64,000 nt of DNA from Exobacillus caeni. GTDB taxonomy: Bacteria; Bacillota; Bacilli; Bacillales; Guptibacillaceae. The notes under the pieces are model-generated. The model was not told where the DNA came from and searched no databases. It saw nothing but the letters and a program-made list of their open reading frames with translations. The position numbers were made by a program, and so were the translations under genes. The stretch spans positions 1 to 64,000 of the forward strand of contig NZ_SWLG01000007.1 of assembly GCF_005747095.1 (NCBI RefSeq), read 5' to 3'. Each line of letters opens with the position of its first letter. The stretch's first letter is position 1. Below, in pieces: positions 7,731-16,609 of the stretch.

Positions 7731-8687
7731 TTATCCATCAAACCTGGTTCGACTTTCACTGTTTGTTCGATCACGGAACGTATTGTTATCATCATCATAG
7801 CTGTCCTGGTTTTCAGCACTAGCTGAATCATCAAACACGTTGTTATCGTCATCATCCACATCCAGGTTGCCTTCACCTTTTACATGAAGTTCTTCGTGCT
7901 TAACATTTTCTCTTACCTGTTCTTCGTCTTCAACTTCCCGTTTGCCAACGACAACTTCATCTTTCACAACCGGACGTTTGGTAACTTCTACTTGTTCCTC
8001 TCTTACCGGGATGTGGTATTCTTCGTCTTCATCCAGAGCGCTTGCATTCACGCTGTCAACTTCGTCATTTTCGACAGGACGCTTCTTCACATACACTTCT
8101 TCACGGGAAACTGGAATATTTACTGTTTCTTCGTCCTCAACCACTCGTTTCTCGATTTCTATATCTCCCGCTCTTGCTTCGTGTTTTGAAACATCAAGCT
8201 GTTCTTCACGTAACGGAATTTCTTTTTCCGTATCGTTATCATAACCATTGTTTAAGTTGTTTTCTGGTTCAAATTCGTTATTGCTGTTAAAATCATGGTT
8301 TCCAGGGCTGGAATCTGCATATCCATATTCACTATTATTGTTCGGCTCTGTTTCATAACCATTGTCTCCAACGACAAGCAGCTTCCCGTTTTCTAATTGA
8401 GGAGCATATTCTTTCGCCTGCTCTTCACTCAGTCCCATTTGGACAAGCGATTCTGTAACAGGCGTTTCTTTATCTCCTTTCAACGCAGACATAATCGATT
8501 CCACGATGCCTTCTTTTCCTCCGTCTACTGGTTCCATCGCGATTCCAAGCTCATCCGAAGCTTCCCAAACCGCTTCTCTATCTTCACCGATTACTGATAA
8601 GTTATTATCTATATTCTCTGCATTTGGAAAATCATTAATCAGTTCTTCAGAAGAATCGTATACACCAATTACATGTTTGTTATTCAT
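7731..8687 (-). CDS. ysnF: YsnF/AvaK-like stress protein with DUF2382 domain
   Basis: 318 aa. The N-terminal part (about 1-110, with VIGVYDSSEELIND) is the general-stress 17M/YflT-like domain. An Asn/Glu-rich linker (110-155) leads to a DUF2382 repeat domain (about 155-270) with recurring IPxREExVxVxKRPV units, then an acidic Asp/Asn-rich tail. B. subtilis YsnF belongs to the SigB general stress regulon. Here a SigB-like promoter (GTTTTT-N14-GGGAAT) lies 49-74 bases upstream. AGGAGG sits 9 bases before the ATG. Very acidic and repetitive; probably a cytosolic stress protein of unknown mechanism. Confidence 0.8.
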   Translation of the reverse strand: MNNKHVIGVYDSSEELINDFPNAENIDNNLSVIGEDREAVWEASDELGIAMEPVDGGKEGIVESIMSALKGDKETPVTESLVQMGLSEEQAKEYAPQLENGKLLVVGDNGYETEPNNNSEYGYADSSPGNHDFNSNNEFEPENNLNNGYDNDTEKEIPLREEQLDVSKHEARAGDIEIEKRVVEDEETVNIPVSREEVYVKKRPVENDEVDSVNASALDEDEEYHIPVREEQVEVTKRPVVKDEVVVGKREVEDEEQVRENVKHEELHVKGEGNLDVDDDDNNVFDDSASAENQDSYDDDNNTFRDRTNSESRTRFDG

Positions 8688-8735
8688 GCTATAAAACCTC
8701 CTTCAGAATGTCTCTTTCGCTGTTACATTAAGACA

Positions 8736-8761
8736 ATTCCCGGGCGGTTCAGTGCAAAAAC
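8736..8761 (-). promoter_or_regulatory. candidate SigB promoter of ysnF-like gene
   Basis: GTTTTT (8756-8761), 14-base spacer and GGGAAT (8736-8741) on the minus strand, close to the SigB consensus GTTTAA-N12-15-GGGTAT. Confidence 0.55.
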
Positions 8762-8910
8762 TCTTTTAGTCACATTCAGTAAAAATGACACGCTTGCTTA
8801 TAAAGCATTCACCAGTTCCTTTTCTGCTAAAAGACTGCCTTCTTTTTGAAGAGATATAGCGCTTTTTAAACGTTTATGTTATCCCTCTAGTATGATGTTC
8901 TATACAACTA

Positions 8911-8946
8911 AAAAAGAGCCTTCTTAAAAATGGCCGGCTCCTTTTT
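8911..8946. terminator. terminator after small membrane protein gene
   Basis: GAGCC (8916-8920) and GGCTC (8936-8940) are flanked by an A run on the left and a T run on the right, so it can work in both directions. It serves the minus-strand gene ending at 8983. Confidence 0.65.
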
Positions 8947-8982
8947 ATCACTCGTTTTTAAGTTTTTAACTTGAGGTTATTC

Positions 8983-9288
8983 TCAAACAGAAGCCTGATT
9001 ATACTTATCCCTTTTTGCTGCATCCACCATGAGGATCACTGCGGTTATGATGTGCATAATCATTCCCACGAATGGAATCCATGCAAGACAGGAAGTCACA
9101 ATCCCAAGGATACTCCCATGTTTATTCGTTTCTTCCCTGAACGAAAATAACAGGGTAACGATGTGCAGGACAAGCATCGCTAATAGCGGAGTCCACAGGA
9201 ATCCCAGAACTAGGCTCCCCCCGATAAAAGGTATTCCAAGAAGAGCTTCCAGTCCCCCTGAAACCCATTTTAAAATTTTTGAAGTCAA
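8983..9288 (-). CDS. small four-helix membrane protein
   Basis: 101 aa with about three to four hydrophobic helices (8-28, 32-50, 59-80, 78-92) and a Lys/Arg-rich end. TTG start at 9288 with GGGGGG 5 bases upstream. Hydrophobic conserved-hypothetical type; no motif identifies a function. It is a single-gene unit with its own terminator, located between the abrB-like and ysnF-like genes. Confidence 0.7.
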   Translation of the reverse strand: MTSKILKWVSGGLEALLGIPFIGGSLVLGFLWTPLLAMLVLHIVTLLFSFREETNKHGSILGIVTSCLAWIPFVGMIMHIITAVILMVDAAKRDKYNQASV

Positions 9289-9453
9289 TTTATCCCCCCT
9301 ATTTTAAAAATGATCTGTTCTTTAAGTTTGTTTCATTGTTGTAAATACTTTAAATCAAAGAAAGAAAATATTTTCATGAGGAATGGTCGACGAGTGGAGT
9401 TCTTTCCCTGAAGATGGATACATGAGGAGCTTTTTATACCAAATAACATTCTA

Positions 9454-9735
9454 TTATTGTTTTGATAATGCACTTTCAATTTCTTCTAGCACTTCAAGGG
9501 CTGCTTTTCTGCTTAAGACTAGTTTGCCGTTTCCTATAACAAGGTTGTCATCAGACACTTCACCCGTTAGCTGGCATTGCTGGCCTGCCTTGTACTTTTT
9601 TAAAATAATCCTTTCTCCCTCGGTAAAAATCTCTAACGGGTCCTTCTCAAAGATATTCAATGTCCGCCGCAGTTCCATCGGTATGACGATCCGGCCCAAA
9701 CCATCCAGCTTACGTATCATGCCAGTTGATTTCAT
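9454..9735 (-). CDS. AbrB-family transition-state regulator
   Basis: 93 aa, the usual length of AbrB/Abh. The N-terminal swapped-hairpin DNA-binding domain contains GLGRIVIPMELRRTLNI (about 13-29), the family signature, and the C-terminal half is the dimerisation domain. GGAGG lies 8 bases before the ATG. AbrB-type proteins repress post-exponential and sporulation functions. Whether this is AbrB or the paralogue Abh cannot be decided from one copy; it lacks the single Cys at the typical position of AbrB but has one in QQCQLTGE. Confidence 0.88.
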   Translation of the reverse strand: MKSTGMIRKLDGLGRIVIPMELRRTLNIFEKDPLEIFTEGERIILKKYKAGQQCQLTGEVSDDNLVIGNGKLVLSRKAALEVLEEIESALSKQ

Positions 9736-10351
9736 TTGTTTTTCCTCCCACTTAATAGATTTCTATTACTCTCCTTCATTTTACAACATTTTGGTAAAAA
9801 CAAATATATATAATACTCTAAAAATATAAGTATAATAGTTTTTGTTTACCTTTTTAGATAGCCTTTCATACACCAGGCAAGGCTCTTTGCCATAAAGGGT
9901 CGTTTATATAAAAGACTTCTATTAACTTTTTAATAATTTTTTTGAACAGGTTGATCAGAGTGGACAGTGCGAAACTCCCGGGGTAACGAAGGACCTGCTT
10001 GAAAAACAAGGCAACTCAGACACTCCATGAATGCCTGGAAATCCTTGATGTGGGTTATAGGGCTTTTGATTTGCTGATTCGTAAAAATACAGCTTTTCTA
10101 AAAATGGGGTCATTTTGTTTTGCTATTCGCTTAAAATCGGATCAAAAATAGGTATTTTCTCTGTAAATAAAGGCAACAGTGACCTATAAATTTCAAAATA
10201 ACCTTTTGTCACAAATACCGAATCTGGTTACCTCAAAGAAATTCAAAACAGTTCCTCTGGTGCTGAATCCCGGAAAATATTTATGTAATTTTCTGTAAAA
10301 ACGAAACCTTTAACTGCAGTACTTCGTATTTCTTATAAAGGGGGAAATGGC
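9736..10351. other. 616-base intergenic stretch without a gene
   Basis: The first 100 bases are AT-rich and probably hold the abrB-like promoter. A weak hairpin GGCAA-ggctc-TTGCC occurs near 9878. I see no ORF with a ribosome site, no RNA motif and no clear repeat. The last 30 bases hold the AAAGGGGGA ribosome site of the next gene. Confidence 0.5.
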
Positions 10352-10663
10352 GTGAAGAAATTTGTAGGTTTGTCCGTTTTGTCTGCAGCTATCATTGGCT
10401 TAATCGCCTGGGGCCTCAGTGTTTTCTTTTCTTTTTCATACATGGAATGGAGCTTCTTCATCGGGCTTGGGATAACGGTGATCTTATACCTTAGTAACAG
10501 CAGCGGAGGAATGCTGTCTAGGATGGCAACACTGGAAGCAAGTGAAAGCAACTGGAAGGTCCAGGAGGATACGGAACAAAAAGTGAACGTAGGTGCCATC
10601 TTTTATGGTTCGGTATTATACACCATTGTAAGCTTTATCATAATGATGATTACTTACTTTTAA
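10352..10663 (+). CDS. small membrane protein, 103 aa
   Basis: GTG start at 10352, with AAAGGGGGA about 4 bases upstream of it. There are three hydrophobic helices: about 5-28, 33-50 and 80-102. The loop between helices 2 and 3 is polar and has a SSGGMLSRMA segment reminiscent of DUF3899/DUF5316-type small Bacillus membrane proteins, but the match is too weak to name. It converges with the cardiolipin synthase gene. Confidence 0.65.
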   Translation: MKKFVGLSVLSAAIIGLIAWGLSVFFSFSYMEWSFFIGLGITVILYLSNSSGGMLSRMATLEASESNWKVQEDTEQKVNVGAIFYGSVLYTIVSFIIMMITYF

Positions 10664-10705
10664 ACACAGAGAAAGACATGAGGCGTACCGTTCAGACTAT
10701 ATCTG

Positions 10706-11893
10706 TTATAAAAAAGGAGCAACCAATCTGGAAAATTGCTGTTTCACCAGGCTGACAGGTCCTCTTTTAACTTTTTCCATTGTAACTTTTTCAGTAGATT
10801 CTAACACTTCGGAAAGGGAATCGATCAGTGTGGACAAAAAATCTTTGTCTTCACTCACACAAACAATCTCTTCATTTGTCTTAAAACTTCTCTGGTCAAA
10901 ATTGGCTGTACCGACGTAACACATTTTGCGGTCAGCCATAAATACCTTTCCGTGAAAAAACCCTCCCTTATACGCAAGGACATTGCAACCATTTTCCAAT
11001 AATGCTTCAAAATAAGAGAATGCTCCTTCTTTAACAAGCGGATGGTCCTGTCGGTGAGGAATCATGATATTAACCTTCACACCCCTTTTGGATGCATGGA
11101 TCAGTGCTTCTTTAAGCCCTTCTGTAGGGATGAAGTAAGGTGTGAAAATCTCAACAAGCTCTTCTGCCGATTGGATATAATCCTTGATCAATTCATTTAG
11201 GTGAGCGCCATCACTGCTTATTAAACGGAACCGGTTCTTTCCTTGATGAAGCGGTGGAAAAAGCCCTTCTGAACGGTCCAGTGTTTGGCCAGCCTTCTTC
11301 CAGTCTTTTATAAATTGGCATTGCAAGTCCTGTACACCATGTCCAGTGACTCGAAGCTGATAATCCTTCCAGAATCCAAGTTCAGGATCTTTGTTATAGT
11401 ACATATTCCCGACATTAAAGCCTCCGGTATATCCGATCTCTCCATCGATAATCACTATTTTCTGATGGTTCCTTCTGTTTAAAGTATAGAAGAAAAATGG
11501 CAGCGACGGTTTGTTCGCAAACTCAAATTCAATACCGTATCGTTTTAGAGAAGCTACCTTTTCACTCGGAAACGAATAACTTCCCACATAATCCATCAGT
11601 AGCCTAACAGATACTCCTTCCATCGCTTTTTGCTTAACACGGGACAACACTTCTCTCCCAACTTCGTCATCATGAAAAATAAAGAACGCCATATGGATCG
11701 ATTCCCTGGCGTTTTCAATATCCTTGAACAGACCTGAAAAAAACTTTTCCGGCTGATCTAAAAGTTCCAGATCGCCATTACGAATCGGAAAGGGGTTTCT
11801 TCGTGTAGGACGATTTAATTTTGCACCGACAGCAAGATCTATTTTTATCCAGAAGAAAGAAACGACTATTACTGCTGCTATTTTCTTGAACAT
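10706..11893 (-). CDS. cardiolipin synthase-like phospholipase D family protein (YwjE-like)
   Basis: 395 aa from the ATG at 11893 behind GGGGAT; an upstream GTG is inside the ribosome site. An N-terminal hydrophobic segment anchors it in the membrane. Two HxKxxxxD motifs are intact: HQKIVIIDGEIGYTGG near residue 150 and HGKVFMADRKMCYVGT near 325. Cardiolipin synthases join two phosphatidylglycerol molecules. Length and N-terminus match the minor enzyme YwjE of B. subtilis better than ClsA, which has a longer double-helix membrane anchor. Neighbour of a PAP2 phosphatase on the same strand, both lipid-phosphate enzymes. Confidence 0.85.
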   Translation of the reverse strand: MFKKIAAVIVVSFFWIKIDLAVGAKLNRPTRRNPFPIRNGDLELLDQPEKFFSGLFKDIENARESIHMAFFIFHDDEVGREVLSRVKQKAMEGVSVRLLMDYVGSYSFPSEKVASLKRYGIEFEFANKPSLPFFFYTLNRRNHQKIVIIDGEIGYTGGFNVGNMYYNKDPELGFWKDYQLRVTGHGVQDLQCQFIKDWKKAGQTLDRSEGLFPPLHQGKNRFRLISSDGAHLNELIKDYIQSAEELVEIFTPYFIPTEGLKEALIHASKRGVKVNIMIPHRQDHPLVKEGAFSYFEALLENGCNVLAYKGGFFHGKVFMADRKMCYVGTANFDQRSFKTNEEIVCVSEDKDFLSTLIDSLSEVLESTEKVTMEKVKRGPVSLVKQQFSRLVAPFL

Positions 11894-11948
11894 ATGGCCA
11901 TCCCCTCCCTCCACTTATCCTGTCTAACCGAATCAACAGTAATCTTAA

Positions 11949-12698
11949 CTAGGACCGAACATAATAAAGAATCTTCCTGACAAGTTTGCCTGCATTGTAG
12001 TTGAATTTTTGATAAACAAGAACAATCTCAAGGGCCAGCACGCAAAACACCAGCCAGATCGTACCTGCAGCATACCCAGCAAGCACATCGCTTGGATAAT
12101 GAGCGCCAAGGTAAATCCGGCTGATTCCGATCATGAGAATAAACAGGGACAGGAAGCCTATGGCGAACACCTTAACTGCTAATCTCTTGCACTCTCTTGC
12201 GACCAAATAACCGATGAATCCATAAAAAAGGAAGCTTCCCATGGCATGTCCGCTCGGAAAACTAAATCCCACCGCATCGTACTGGGGGTTAATTGTGGGC
12301 CTGGACCGTGCAAAAAAGTGCTTTAATAACCTTGTTAGCAATCCCCCACCGCCAACTGTCAGGATGAAAAAAAAGATCGTCCAGCCAGCTCTCTTTTTAA
12401 TAACAAGATAAGCGATCGTCAAAATAACAAGCATGGTGAGCCACCAGACAGAACCGGCTTCTGTGATGACAGGCATCGCCTGCTGGACAAAATTGGAATC
12501 AAACGTATGAACGAAGTCGATGATAGCCTGATCGAATGTAAAAGTTTCTTTTGCCAGAACGTTCTCGGCAAGTTCAGAAAATAGAATGATAGAAAGGCTT
12601 GCTAACCCGATGCCCATTACAATGAAAATGAACGGAATCCAAAATTGCCTATGGTTGATAGTCTTAAACCATCGGAATAACTCTTCTTTATAGTTCAT
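11949..12698 (-). CDS. PAP2-family membrane phosphatase
   Basis: 249 aa with about six membrane helices. The three phosphatase motifs are complete: KHFFARSRP, FSFPSGHAM and RIYLGAHYPSDVLAG, with the catalytic His pair and Arg. ATG at 12698 with GAGGTG upstream; a GTG four codons earlier is too close to it. Enzymes of this family dephosphorylate phosphatidylglycerophosphate, phosphatidate or undecaprenyl pyrophosphate. Proximity to a cardiolipin synthase (about 55 bases) favours a phospholipid role, but undecaprenyl pyrophosphate phosphatase is equally possible. Confidence 0.85.
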   Translation of the reverse strand: MNYKEELFRWFKTINHRQFWIPFIFIVMGIGLASLSIILFSELAENVLAKETFTFDQAIIDFVHTFDSNFVQQAMPVITEAGSVWWLTMLVILTIAYLVIKKRAGWTIFFFILTVGGGGLLTRLLKHFFARSRPTINPQYDAVGFSFPSGHAMGSFLFYGFIGYLVARECKRLAVKVFAIGFLSLFILMIGISRIYLGAHYPSDVLAGYAAGTIWLVFCVLALEIVLVYQKFNYNAGKLVRKILYYVRS

Positions 12699-12936
12699 CT
12701 TTTCACCCACACCTCAAAAAGTCTTTTGTTTACTTTCTTTTCCACACGGGAAGCAGAGTAAACGTTCCGATATCTATTATAACTGCAAGTTACCTTGTTT
12801 AGATATTCGTTCGTTGGGATAAGTTGAAGTTTAACCTCTTTGAGCGCCGGTGTGTTTGAAAATAGCTCAAAATAAAAAACTCCTGGATTACAGCAAAGGG
12901 TTCCGTTTTGGGTGTAAAACTATAAATTGACACACT

Positions 12937-12970
12937 AAATGACGTGCGAAATATGACACGTCATTTTTTC
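12937..12970 (+). terminator. orphan hairpin terminator
   Basis: AAATGACGTG (12937-12946) pairs perfectly with CACGTCATTT (12957-12966) and is followed by TTTTC. TTGACA occurs directly upstream at 12928-12933. Confidence 0.7.
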
Positions 12971-13183
12971 TTGTAAACAAAAGAATTTTAACGAATATTT
13001 GCCTTGAATCGGACTAAAATCGACATCGTATTTTTTTCGTACAAAATTAATGCCAACCCCTTTGTCAATTGGGTCGTCATCTTCACTGCTAATGTATTAC
13101 CAATCAATGATAAAATAGAGTGAAGTTTTATTGAACTATAGGGCAGTTTAGTTGAATAACCGTTGCATAATTCAGTATGAAAT

Positions 13184-13216
13184 CCTTACTTAATTGCAGG
13201 AAGTAAGGGTTTTTTG
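13184..13216 (+). terminator. orphan hairpin terminator upstream of GyrI-like pseudogene
   Basis: CCTTACTT (13184-13191) pairs with AAGTAAGG (13201-13208), followed by GTTTTTTG. Confidence 0.7.
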
Positions 13217-13271
13217 TTGAATAAGTAAAATTACAATATTTTGGAATTTTATGTGAATAGGAGAAGTTATT

Positions 13272-13714
13272 ATGTCGATTATGATGGTTAAAAAAGAATT
13301 TAAGCTTGTTGGGTTAAAAGGTAGTGGGGAGTTTGTTAACTATGGTAATGAAGTACCCTTGCTTGCAAAGCAACTATTAAGTCGCTCAAATGAAATCCTA
13401 AATCCGACAGAAATCGAAATTGCATTATTTGAGCCTAAAAAGGCTGAGGAGCATAGGGTAGGTCATTATTATGTAGGATTAATTGTGAATGAGAAATTAA
13501 ATGAAGTACCAACAGGAATGGAATATATCGAAACAAATAAAAGTTACATAACTACAAGAGGGAATATATCTAATTTGAGAGAACTTCATTTGAATTTATT
13601 GAATTGGGCAGAAGAGCAAGTTATGAAAGAGATCTCGATTCTTATATTGTCGAGACATATCACCCTATGGGAGGAGAAGAAGAAGTACAGATTTACTTAC
13701 CAATTCAAGCTTAA
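13272..13714 (+). pseudogene. GyrI-like effector-binding domain protein, single-base frameshift
   Basis: The first 116 codons encode a GyrI-like/AraC effector-binding domain (HYYVGLIVNEKLNEVPTGME is typical). At about 13620 the frame breaks. Reading on from 13631 in the -1 frame gives DLDSYIVETYHP, then MGGEEEVQIYLPIQA and a stop at 13712-13714, exactly the expected family end. Adding one G at CAAG/TTATG (13617-13624) restores WAEEQGYERDLDSY. The intact protein would be about 147 aa. The out-of-frame ORF continues to 13793 and should not be trusted. Such domains bind small hydrophobic molecules or inhibit gyrase. The cause is either a real one-base deletion or a sequencing error. Confidence 0.85.
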
Positions 13715-13813
13715 AAGTACAGCTCAAAATCCTTATTCAACAAACGGGGGCTTTAATTTAATAAGAGGCAGTTATAGTCACATATGTCATTAATTGGTAA
13801 AACATTAAAGCAC

Positions 13814-13836
13814 GCCAATACTGCTGTCAGTTGGCG
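13814..13836. terminator. hairpin after GyrI-like pseudogene
   Basis: GCCAATACTG and CAGTTGGC form a stem around CTGT with one bulge, followed by an imperfect T-rich stretch (TTTCTTTTC). Probable terminator. Confidence 0.45.
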
Positions 13837-13889
13837 CGCCAATTTCTTTTCTATTTCTTATTTTGTTCCCAAAACGGAACCCTTTAGGA

Positions 13890-14159
13890 TTACAGGAGGT
13901 ACTCTTGTTCTTCCGTACGTATCAATTCAAGAGGAATATCATAGGATGAGAGCTTTGACTGTGCTTCGTCGTTTTCTTGTAAAAGAAGAAAGAGCTCGTC
14001 CATCAAATGTTTATTGTTCAACAGGTCTTTGTCGTAAGAAATAAAGTGCCAATTACCTTCTTTTTGTTTTAAATGAAAGGTATACAAGCGTCCGTTCCAA
14101 ACCACTGCAAACCGAACCTCGTCAGATGAATAAGCCTTTATCAGCAGTTTGTTAATCAT
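13890..14159 (-). CDS. small protein of a two-member paralogous family (89 aa)
   Basis: I do not recognise the family. It shares the motif E(V/I)RFAVV-x-NGRL(Y/F)TF-x-LKQ and a (S/D)-x-DK-(D/E)-L stretch with the 94-aa protein at 29090-29374, over nearly the whole length. Soluble, no cysteines, probably beta-strands followed by helices. GGAGG precedes the ATG at 14159. Each copy is a stand-alone minus-strand gene. Confidence 0.75.
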   Translation of the reverse strand: MINKLLIKAYSSDEVRFAVVWNGRLYTFHLKQKEGNWHFISYDKDLLNNKHLMDELFLLLQENDEAQSKLSSYDIPLELIRTEEQEYLL

Positions 14160-14246
14160 AGATACTCCTCCTCCTTGCCACCCTATACCCTAATCTATTA
14201 AATGCTAAACATGTTGTAATAGAAAACGTTTTGATAAAGAACCATA

Positions 14247-14714
14247 TTAACTTCCTCCAGTTATGCTCCAGTCTAATTCTACCTCGACTCCAGCATCTTT
14301 AAGCAGGTTATATAAAGGGCACCTTTTTTGAACTGTTTTTTTCACCTCAATCAACAGCTCATTCGAATGTTCTGTATAAAATACAATCTTGTTTCTAACA
14401 GTTTGATAGTACGGAGAAACGTCAGCTGTTCCCTTAAGCCCTCTTCTGTCTACCCAGGCTTCGCTTGAGATTTCAATGTCCTTATACTGAAAACCCAGCT
14501 CTTTTCCGACTGAATCGATCACAACTAAGATACAGCCGTTGAAAGCCCCCACCACATAATCAAGGGGTGTTGGCGCTTCGTTATCCCCTCCTATCTTGAC
14601 TGGTTCATCTACCAAAAAACGAAAGCCTCTTACCAGGTGTTCTGTTTGAACATTCTTTTTCCATAACGAATCTACTTCAATTTTCCTGAGATCGGGATTT
14701 GCTTTTATTGTCAT
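14247..14714 (-). CDS. OsmC-family protein
   Basis: 155 aa with the two family cysteines, Cys61 in GAFNGC and Cys132 in KRCPLYNLL. OsmC/Ohr-type proteins are dimeric thiol peroxidases that reduce organic hydroperoxides, although some family members have unknown substrates. Its start codon overlaps the stop of the SSS symporter (ATGA, 14711-14714), so both are translated from the transcript controlled by the SAM-I riboswitch. This link suggests a role tied to sulfur metabolism or thiol protection. Confidence 0.85.
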   Translation of the reverse strand: MTIKANPDLRKIEVDSLWKKNVQTEHLVRGFRFLVDEPVKIGGDNEAPTPLDYVVGAFNGCILVVIDSVGKELGFQYKDIEISSEAWVDRRGLKGTADVSPYYQTVRNKIVFYTEHSNELLIEVKKTVQKRCPLYNLLKDAGVEVELDWSITGGS

Positions 14715-16336
14715 GATACCACTCCTTTTTTAGCATGATAGACCTGGCTCTTTGCGCTTTCTCTTTCTTTAATAAAAGTAATGCATGTTACGAATAGCCC
14801 TGAAACAATCAGTGATAAGATGAGTCCTGCAAGCCCCCTGTTATGAAGAGTCTCAAATGAAGAAGCAGCGTAAACCGATAAAGAGACCGAGAACAAGAAA
14901 GAGTAGAAACCAGGACTTTTCAATGAGAATGTCACTTGCCATTCATTTGTTCGATCAAGCAAGCTTACAAGCGTAATTGTAATGATATTGATCATCATAC
15001 CGATCCAAACCGGGTGGATTTTTAGATAAAAATCATTAATAGCCCATCCCCCGAGGTGGTACCATAATAAGCCTGAGGCTGATCCGGTAAACAATGAAAC
15101 CAGCGCTGCCCTTTTTGTAACAACCGGCCAAAACAATGCAGCTACAACAGGTGCAAATGTGGCAGAGTTACGGGTAACCCATGCGAGTACATTCCACCAG
15201 GCAGATTGTTCGGACCGGAGCAAAGCAAATCCTACCATCAACCCTGTCAACAATACCAGGGACCATTTGGTATAGCGGACAAGCTGTTGTTCTTTCGCCT
15301 TTGGATTAAGCGCTTTTCCAACATCCCTGCCAAGGCTGGTAGCCCCGGAAAACTGGCATGGCGCTCCCCAGCTTAACGCAGCAGCCCAAAACCCCAGAAA
15401 GAACAAGCCGACCAGCGGAGCCGGAAGCGTCTCCATTAAGTAAAGGGGTACAGCAACTAATCCACGAGATTCATTCGGCACTACCTGTGCAGCAGAAAGG
15501 CCGAACAAAGTAGCTCCTGCTATTAAAGGGACACCAAGAAGTGCAGCATAAAGCAGTCCGCGCCGGCCTTCCTCTGGAGTTTTACAGGAAAGTGCCATTT
15601 GAAAAGCAGCCTGCGCCAGAATCACGTTGAATAAAAAAGTGCCGAACCATGCCAATATCGTTTGGATCCCTGCCCCATCCCATGATGCATACTGAGGCTT
15701 CTCAGCAAACAACGTCTGGATACCCTCGATTCCAGGGTTAATAAAGAATGCGTATGTTCCGATTACCAGCATGATAAAAAAGACGGCCACGTTACTCAGC
15801 TGTGTTAATCCAACAGACCACATCCCGCCGAATTGTAAATAAATGAGCAATAGGAGCGATGTTACCACCACAGACCAGATTAGTGATATCCCCGTAAAAA
15901 CTGATAAAGCTGAAGCAAATGCGAGGGCAGTTGCAACAGACCACATCGGGAAAGTAAAGGCGGTGATCGCTCCTGCCACCCCCCTTACCTTCTCTCCATA
16001 ATGGTCGCCAAGCAATCCAGAAATCGTTACCAGTGCTCTCTTCCTAAACGGAGCGATCAAAACAAGCGCAATTATAAGGACATGGACCGTTTCTGCAACG
16101 CCGTACCAGACTGCAGAGATACCTGTTAAATAGCTTAATTCCAAAATCGCGATGTACGAAGAACCAGAAAACAGCCCAGTGATGCATACCGTTACAAGAA
16201 GCGTGTTAAATCCTCTGCCACCGATAAAAAACCCATTGCCGTCTGCTGCCCTTCTTTTGGCAACCTGGCTGATGAAAATCAAGTAAAAGGTGTAAACAAG
16301 AGCAAAACCTATAAACCAGTAACCTACAGTTGTCAT
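14711..16336 (-). CDS. SSS-family sodium:solute symporter under SAM riboswitch
   Basis: 541 aa with about 13 membrane helices in the LeuT-like sodium:solute symporter pattern, including the GGRGFNTLLVT segment after helix 1 and FSGSSYIAI. AGGAGG precedes the ATG. The nearest upstream element is a SAM-I riboswitch, so transcription should rise when S-adenosylmethionine is low. The substrate is therefore probably methionine or a sulfur precursor. SSS proteins otherwise carry sugars, proline, pantothenate or carboxylates, so the assignment rests on the riboswitch alone. Confidence 0.85.
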   Translation of the reverse strand: MTTVGYWFIGFALVYTFYLIFISQVAKRRAADGNGFFIGGRGFNTLLVTVCITGLFSGSSYIAILELSYLTGISAVWYGVAETVHVLIIALVLIAPFRKRALVTISGLLGDHYGEKVRGVAGAITAFTFPMWSVATALAFASALSVFTGISLIWSVVVTSLLLLIYLQFGGMWSVGLTQLSNVAVFFIMLVIGTYAFFINPGIEGIQTLFAEKPQYASWDGAGIQTILAWFGTFLFNVILAQAAFQMALSCKTPEEGRRGLLYAALLGVPLIAGATLFGLSAAQVVPNESRGLVAVPLYLMETLPAPLVGLFFLGFWAAALSWGAPCQFSGATSLGRDVGKALNPKAKEQQLVRYTKWSLVLLTGLMVGFALLRSEQSAWWNVLAWVTRNSATFAPVVAALFWPVVTKRAALVSLFTGSASGLLWYHLGGWAINDFYLKIHPVWIGMMINIITITLVSLLDRTNEWQVTFSLKSPGFYSFLFSVSLSVYAASSFETLHNRGLAGLILSLIVSGLFVTCITFIKERESAKSQVYHAKKGVVS

Positions 16337-16437
16337 TTTCTCTCCTCCTATTTTTCTTTTTTAAAACAGTTTTTATATTCATAGAAAATCCATCGCTATA
16401 GTATGTTTTATGTATATAAAAACTGCCCATACAGAAA

Positions 16438-16590
16438 GAAACCTCTTCCCGGAGGAAGAGGTTTCTACTCTCCCTCATCTTCCAGACAATTGTCTGTTGG
16501 AATTAGCACCTTACTATTTTCATAAGAAAATAACAGGTTGCTGCAGGATCGACGGACCAAGTTCCTCCCCTGACTCTAGATAAGGAAATT
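16438..16590 (-). promoter_or_regulatory. SAM-I (S-box) riboswitch with terminator
   Basis: Reading the minus strand: CTTATCTAGAG, GGGGAGG, GCAGCAACC, AAGGTGCTAATTCC and GGAAGATGAGGGAG, all in the SAM-I order. CTTATC pairs with GATGAG as P1. The terminator follows at 16438-16465: GAAACCTCTTCC pairs with GGAAGAGGTTTC before TTTCTTTC. Binding of S-adenosylmethionine should stop transcription before the symporter-osmC operon. Confidence 0.88.
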
Positions 16591-16609
16591 ACGTATTAAG
16601 TTATTTACC

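Larger units (their letters stand above)
12699..13271. other. 573-base intergenic region with two orphan terminators
   Basis: Two plus-strand hairpin terminators (12937-12970 and 13184-13216) occur with no gene ahead of them. Between them lies ATTGAACTATAGGGCAG followed by TTTAGTTGAATAA, an inverted pair TTATTGAACTA/TAGTTGAATAA-like stretch. No ORF with a ribosome site is visible. This could be a small-RNA locus or the scar of a lost gene or element. Confidence 0.45.

Noticed and set aside
7742-8694. Several long antisense ORFs across the ysnF-like gene (to 101 codons)
   Set aside because: They mirror the repetitive acidic coding sequence of the real gene and lack ribosome sites.
13715-13793. 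C-terminal tail of the ORF starting at 13272
   Set aside because: It results from a frameshift; the family-typical end lies in the neighbouring frame and stops at 13714.
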